From: Tieghemostelium lacteum
Taxonomy: Eukaryota; Evosea; Eumycetozoa; Dictyosteliales; Raperosteliaceae
Assembly: GCA_001606155.1 (NCBI GenBank)
Contig: LODT01000004.1
Coordinates: 682,001 to 746,000 of the forward strand
Direction: 5' to 3'
Length of the DNA: 64,000 nucleotides
In this document: in pieces, positions 59,830 through 64,000 of the stretch
Layout: every line of letters starts with the position of its first letter
Numbering within the stretch: the first letter of the stretch is position 1
Notes under the pieces: model-generated
The model's database searches: none
What the model was told of the DNA's origin: nothing
The model's input: the letters and a program-made list of their open reading frames with translations, nothing else
Program-made: the position numbers and the translations under genes

Positions 59830-62145
59830 TGGCAAAGAGGTGGATGTCTTAATTAAACAACATTCACATAAAGGCAACCATATATCTCTGTATTCTGGAT
59901 ATTCAACAATTTGGAGATAATTTGGAGTCAATGAGTCTATTTGGATGGATTCATGAAATGTCAAAATTGCAGATTGACCGTATAACCAATGTTTAATGTG
60001 TGCTGATGATTTTAATTGATCGTTGGCTGGATAACGGTAACGGTTTAGGCAAACCAAACTACCACCAATAAATAATATCAGATTTATCAATCTTTTAGAA
60101 GGTGATATTGATATAATGTTATTTAATATCTCAATTACTTCAATAAGAGCATGATGGGATTGGTCTGATTCTGTGTTTGCCAAGTATACTGGCAAAAGTT
60201 TTACACACCCCAGCAGTACCATTTCAAGATCATCATGATATTGGTCAGTAATAGCATTTTTTAAAATAGAAATAAAAAGTGAGTTTCTCTGTATTGTATA
60301 CAAAGGTAACCATGCCACCAATGCCATAGAATGTAATTTAATTGTTAATAATTTACTTGGTTGTTGTTGGTTATTGAATAATGATAGGTTATTATATTTT
60401 ATACTTGATAGTTTATGTGTAGACTTTAGCAGTGAATCAATCATTTGTTGTCTCATTGAGCTATTGTTATTATTATTATTATTATTATTGTGATTAGTGG
60501 CTATATCAATAACTAAATCTTTTGATAATTCAAGTGATTCAATTAAGATATCTAATTGAATATCAGTGAGTGGTTCAGTTTGAGAAACTAGATAACTATG
60601 GATATTATTGAAATTCATTAAACTGATATCCAATAAGGTATCAACTGACACCCTTGGTTGATAGGGAACTAGAATCTTAAATATAGTCTGTAGAGAAATT
60701 AACAGTGATCTTACTTTACCCTCCTTCTGTACATTGGTACTATTGATCACCAGTTTTTCTCCAAAAGTTACCAAATCATTTAGTAACAAAATAGAGAATG
60801 AATCTCTATTGTAATCAGGTGAGTGTTCCTCTTTTTGAATGGACTTTGTTAATACCAATCTAAATGATTTAACTAAAAGTGCTTGAATAGATTTCTCAGA
60901 GCTATAAGTTAACATTGAGAATACACTGTGATAGTGTGGTGGTGATATCTCAAGTATCCTATAATACACCTGATAGATAGAAACATGGAGTTTTGATGAT
61001 GAACTCTGACTGATTAAATAGGGTATCAGTGTTATGAATTCCTCTGAATGGTCAGCAAGATCTGATACATCCAATCTAGAAAATATCAAATCTAATGTCT
61101 CTGATAGCTTATCATCTAATATCTGATGATTTTCCATTCTATCATAATTTGATAGTACTTTTATAATAGAATCCAATAAAGGTATATGGCTGGGTATCTG
61201 AATATTTTTAATGACAATATTCAAAAGTGATAGTGTAGGTGAAAGCAGTTTTGGATATCTCTGTGCCGACATTAAAAGAAAGTCATTTAACTGACTAGCA
61301 AGTAATGTGAAATGGTCTAGAAAAAACTGATTATTATTCTCTAAAATCACTACAATACTTGATAATAAACCTTGTTGTAAACTAACTAGTTTATCCATAC
61401 TCTTTACTAATATACTAACACCATCTCTTGTTGAAATTTCATCAGTAGTGGTATCCATTAGTTCACTGTTAGAAGTATTATTTGCCATCAATAGACCATC
61501 AACAGATGGTGTAAATTGTCTATTGCTTTGATTGTTGTCATTCTCTTTTAATGATGTCGATAATTGACTGTACAATGACATCATAAGAATTGGAAAATGA
61601 ATAGGTTCCAATGACTCATCACTATTACTATCATAATTCAAACATTCAATAGATTGTGAGAATATTTTAATAGTCTCTTGAAGAAATAGTGTTTGAAGGT
61701 ATATATCACCACACAGTAGTCCCAAAATAGACTGTATAGTGCCAATGAGACTTTGTATAAGCTCATCTTCTTTTTTTGCGTAATCTACTATCTTAGATGA
61801 AGAGGATAAACTATTTTGTTCGGAATGTGCAAAAAATGGTATCAATTTAAAGAGATAAAAGAAAATATCCCCATTTACTGACCACTGTCCATTAGGTCCA
61901 ACTCTTTCAATAACAATCTTTATCAACTTTAAAATCTCTGTTAAATCAGTTAAATCTGTTTGAGATACCATATAACATTCAATTAACTCTGTCAAAAGTG
62001 ATCTAATCTTTTGTTTAGATGTAGTTGCACTACCCCCTCCTGCAGCACCTACAACACCTTGTTTATAATTATCTAAAGATTTAATTTCATCTATTATTGT
62101 CGCGAATAACTTTAAAATTTCTTGTTGATTGTTTGTTTTGTTCAT
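54130..62145 (-). CDS. atr1: ATR checkpoint kinase (PI3K-like)
   Basis: Two exons, 62145-59485 and 59418-54130, joined in phase 0 over a 66-nt intron, give about 2649 residues. The N-terminal two thirds are HEAT-type helices, with a UME-like region just after the splice and then a FAT domain. The kinase domain (about 2330-2580) has YAVVPLNEECGIIEWVENTN, the catalytic loop GLGDRHCENILFD and the metal motif IDFNCLFWKGKTF, whose DFN is typical of ATR. LTQNMVSALGVTGVEG follows. The FATC tail reads EGQVNSLIQAATDPRSL and ends GWSSYL. ATR senses RPA-coated single-stranded DNA and starts the replication and damage checkpoint. One run of 23 Asn sits in exon 1. Confidence 0.97.
59761..59829. repeat. 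(ATT)n run coding for 23 Asn in ATR
   Basis: A perfect triplet array, read on the minus strand as AAT codons, within the helical N-terminal region of ATR. Confidence 0.95.
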
Positions 62146-62567
62146 GGAAATCTAAAAAAAAAAAGAAAAAACTTTTTTTAGAAATTTCTGGAGGGAAAAT
62201 TTTCTTCGAAATACAAAAATTAATAATAAAAAGTAATTCTATTATAGAAAAGTAAATATACATAAATAAATACCATTAATAGCAATATTGTCAAACCTTT
62301 TTCTAATGTTTTTTAATAACTATCAGTATTTTAATGATGATTTTTATAAAATAATGCCATGATGTTGATTTTTGGTGTAGTAGAATATTGTGATATTGAA
62401 ATAGTGTTAAAAGCAAAACAAGTGCAAATACTTCAAAAGACAAAATACTATAACTAATAATGTATCAACCTACTTCTGTGTTGTGGTATTGTAAACATAT
62501 TATTTTTTTTTTTAAAATTGTAAACATATTATTAATCTAAAAAATACAATTTTTCTAATTTTCTATA

Positions 62568-62606
62568 GTATTTGATTGAAGTATTTAATTGAAGTATTTG
62601 ATTGAA
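62568..62606. repeat. Three tandem 13-bp units
   Basis: GTATTTGATTGAA, GTATTTAATTGAA, GTATTTGATTGAA in direct succession, followed by a partial fourth unit. Confidence 0.85.
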
Positions 62607-62764
62607 GTATTATAGTATATATATTGTAGTATCATTGGATATGAGTTATATTAGTGAAGTGAAACAAAACATTATTGACAAAAACTTATGTTTCCTCTAT
62701 TTTGCAATATATTTTGGTACTATTGTACAATGCTGCAAAGCCTTAAACTAATGAATATTTTTTT

Positions 62765-63005
62765 TAAAAGTTTTAATTATACTGAGGGGGCTCACTAAGC
62801 CGACATCAGTTGTTTTTTTATTTAGATTATGAAGCTTTTGTTTATAGGTATTGTTGAATTTGAGTATGGAGAAATTGATTTTGTCTAGATCCTTGTTTAT
62901 TTGGAGCTGCAGGATTTTGTCTTTAAGGAGTTCTTTTCCAGATTGATTTGAAGGTGATGGTGATTAGAATTATGTTGTATTTACTATTGTAGATGTATTG
63001 GTTTT
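62765..63005 (-). mobile_element. LINE 3' end, frame largely kept
   Basis: The minus strand reads ELLKDKILQLQINKDLDKIN and then TTDVGLVSPLSIIKTFKK without a stop, so this defines the C-terminus of the LINE protein. The other copies align with it at 31730-31880 and 63790-63960. Confidence 0.75.
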
Positions 63006-63387
63006 GAAGCTGTAAAATTGGTACCATAGTTCAATTTCCTAATTGTAATTATATTTAATTTTATTATTTAATTTCTCAAGACATTCGTGCATTTTAATAT
63101 CTTTTCTTTCTTCACTGGGACTAATTTTTCAACTAAAAATCATTTTATTATAGTTGTATATTTTAAATTGAAATCAATCAATAAATACAAAAATATAAAT
63201 TTAAAACTATTACTATTTTCTATTAGTATTAATTTGTATACAAAATATTGAAATATATTCCTTAATCAATTTTTATGAATTTCATTTTTGTGATAGCATT
63301 TAAAGATCATAGGATAAATTAGAAATACAATAGTATTGTAATTTGAAATATTAGAAATACATATTCTTTCTTTTTTTTAATTATAGA

Positions 63388-63665
63388 ATTGCTTGCTATC
63401 TCTGCCCATATCTTCACAACCACAAATACACACCTATTAAAAAACACAGTCAAACATTTTCAATTTAAAGATATTGACTGGAATCCTTCTTCAATAATCA
63501 ACATCTACAACAGAAAATATCACATCATCTTTATCACATTATGGCAATTACCCATCAAATCAAAATGGAACAAATGAATATCTATCTCAAACATTAATCA
63601 AAATACCAACCAACAATCAAATTCTAAGAATAATACAACTAGAAAAAGGAGATAAACCTAAATTT
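63388..63665 (+). mobile_element. LINE fragment (C-terminal segment)
   Basis: Reads NTVKHFQFKDIDWNPSSIIN and onward, then FKSKWNK. It matches 31500-31730 and the reverse of 48700-48860. Confidence 0.75.
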
Positions 63666-63784
63666 AGAAACAAATTTGCAACCAAATTATCCACAAATAA
63701 TCTTTAATTATATAACAACTGATTATATTAATTATGCCTGTTTCTAATAATTGTGATTATCCAACAATAGTATCATCTTAATTT

Positions 63785-63965
63785 AGTTTTTTAAAAACTT
63801 TAATTATACTGAAAAGACTCACCAAGCCGATATCAGTTGAATATTTATTTAACCAAGTTTTGTTAAATTTTTAGATTAGGAGGATTGATTTTATCCTGTT
63901 GTTGACTTTCGAGTTAGAGTATTTTATCTTTAAGTAACTTTCAAAAAAAGTCAAAAGTCAATAAG
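63785..63965 (-). mobile_element. LINE 3' tail
   Basis: The reverse strand carries ATATCGGCTTGGTGAGTCTT and the A-rich end, matching the tails at 31841 and 62786. It lies head to head with the fragment at 63388-63665. Confidence 0.65.
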
Positions 63966-64000
63966 ACTAACAAAATACCAAAAAAAACTTTTCCAAAAAG

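Larger units (their letters stand above)
62146..64000. other. Upstream region of atr1, repeat-bearing
   Basis: No host gene. After the atr1 promoter (A/T-rich, to about 62400) it holds a small tandem repeat and three LINE pieces, listed separately. Segment 63010-63380 shows nothing. Confidence 0.65.

Noticed and set aside
1-64000. CRISPR arrays or bacterial defence genes
   Set aside because: The sequence is eukaryotic nuclear DNA; no spaced repeats or such families are present.

Overview
The window looks like nuclear DNA of a dictyostelid social amoeba. The evidence is strong AT bias, T/A-rich intergenic DNA with long homopolymers, many short GT-AG introns (about 50-100 nt), long Asn/Gln/Thr/Ser runs in proteins, and a diagnostic gene set: a Dicer without a helicase, MrfA, GemA/Miro and an RCC1-RhoGEF-BAR-RasGAP protein (RGBARG). 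The species cannot be fixed from the sequence alone. All coding calls are my own readings; exon joins were checked for GT/AG and phase, and joins that do not fit are stated.

Layout. 1-30 kb is gene-dense, often with under 150 bp between genes: the 3' part of a modular polyketide synthase (+), a PP2C phosphatase (-), mrfA (-), a peroxisomal HSDL2-type dehydrogenase (-), Dicer (-), gemA/Miro (+), an AlaX-like tRNA-editing protein (-), alg11 (+), a transmembrane RhoGAP (+), and a large F-box/LRR-like family gene (-) whose last exon is off by one base. 30-33.7 kb is a repeat-rich gap with decayed LINE pieces and a GTT microsatellite. 33.7-47.9 kb holds an integrase-type H2C2 zinc-domain gene (-), a GPI-type surface protein (+), an ependymin-related secreted protein (+), rgbarg (+), an AcpS-type phosphopantetheinyl transferase (-), TFIIH subunit gtf2h3 (+), a two-CBS protein (+), an orphan coiled-coil frame and an Arf-family GTPase lacking the switch II Gln (-). 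47.9-51.4 kb is a second repeat island with the longest LINE copy and a 645-bp terminal-inverted-repeat element. 51.4-62.1 kb carries an RBM5/10-type splicing factor (-) and the checkpoint kinase ATR (-). The last 1.9 kb again holds LINE tails.

Functional links are few, as expected for a eukaryotic chromosome. The phosphopantetheinyl transferase is the enzyme class that activates carrier domains such as the one at the end of the PKS. rgbarg and the membrane RhoGAP both act on Ras/Rac-type signalling. atr1 and gtf2h3 both serve DNA damage responses. No CRISPR, bacterial operon, tRNA or rRNA was found. The repeats resolve into one non-LTR retrotransposon family (at least 11 decayed pieces) and one small TIR element with TA target duplications.
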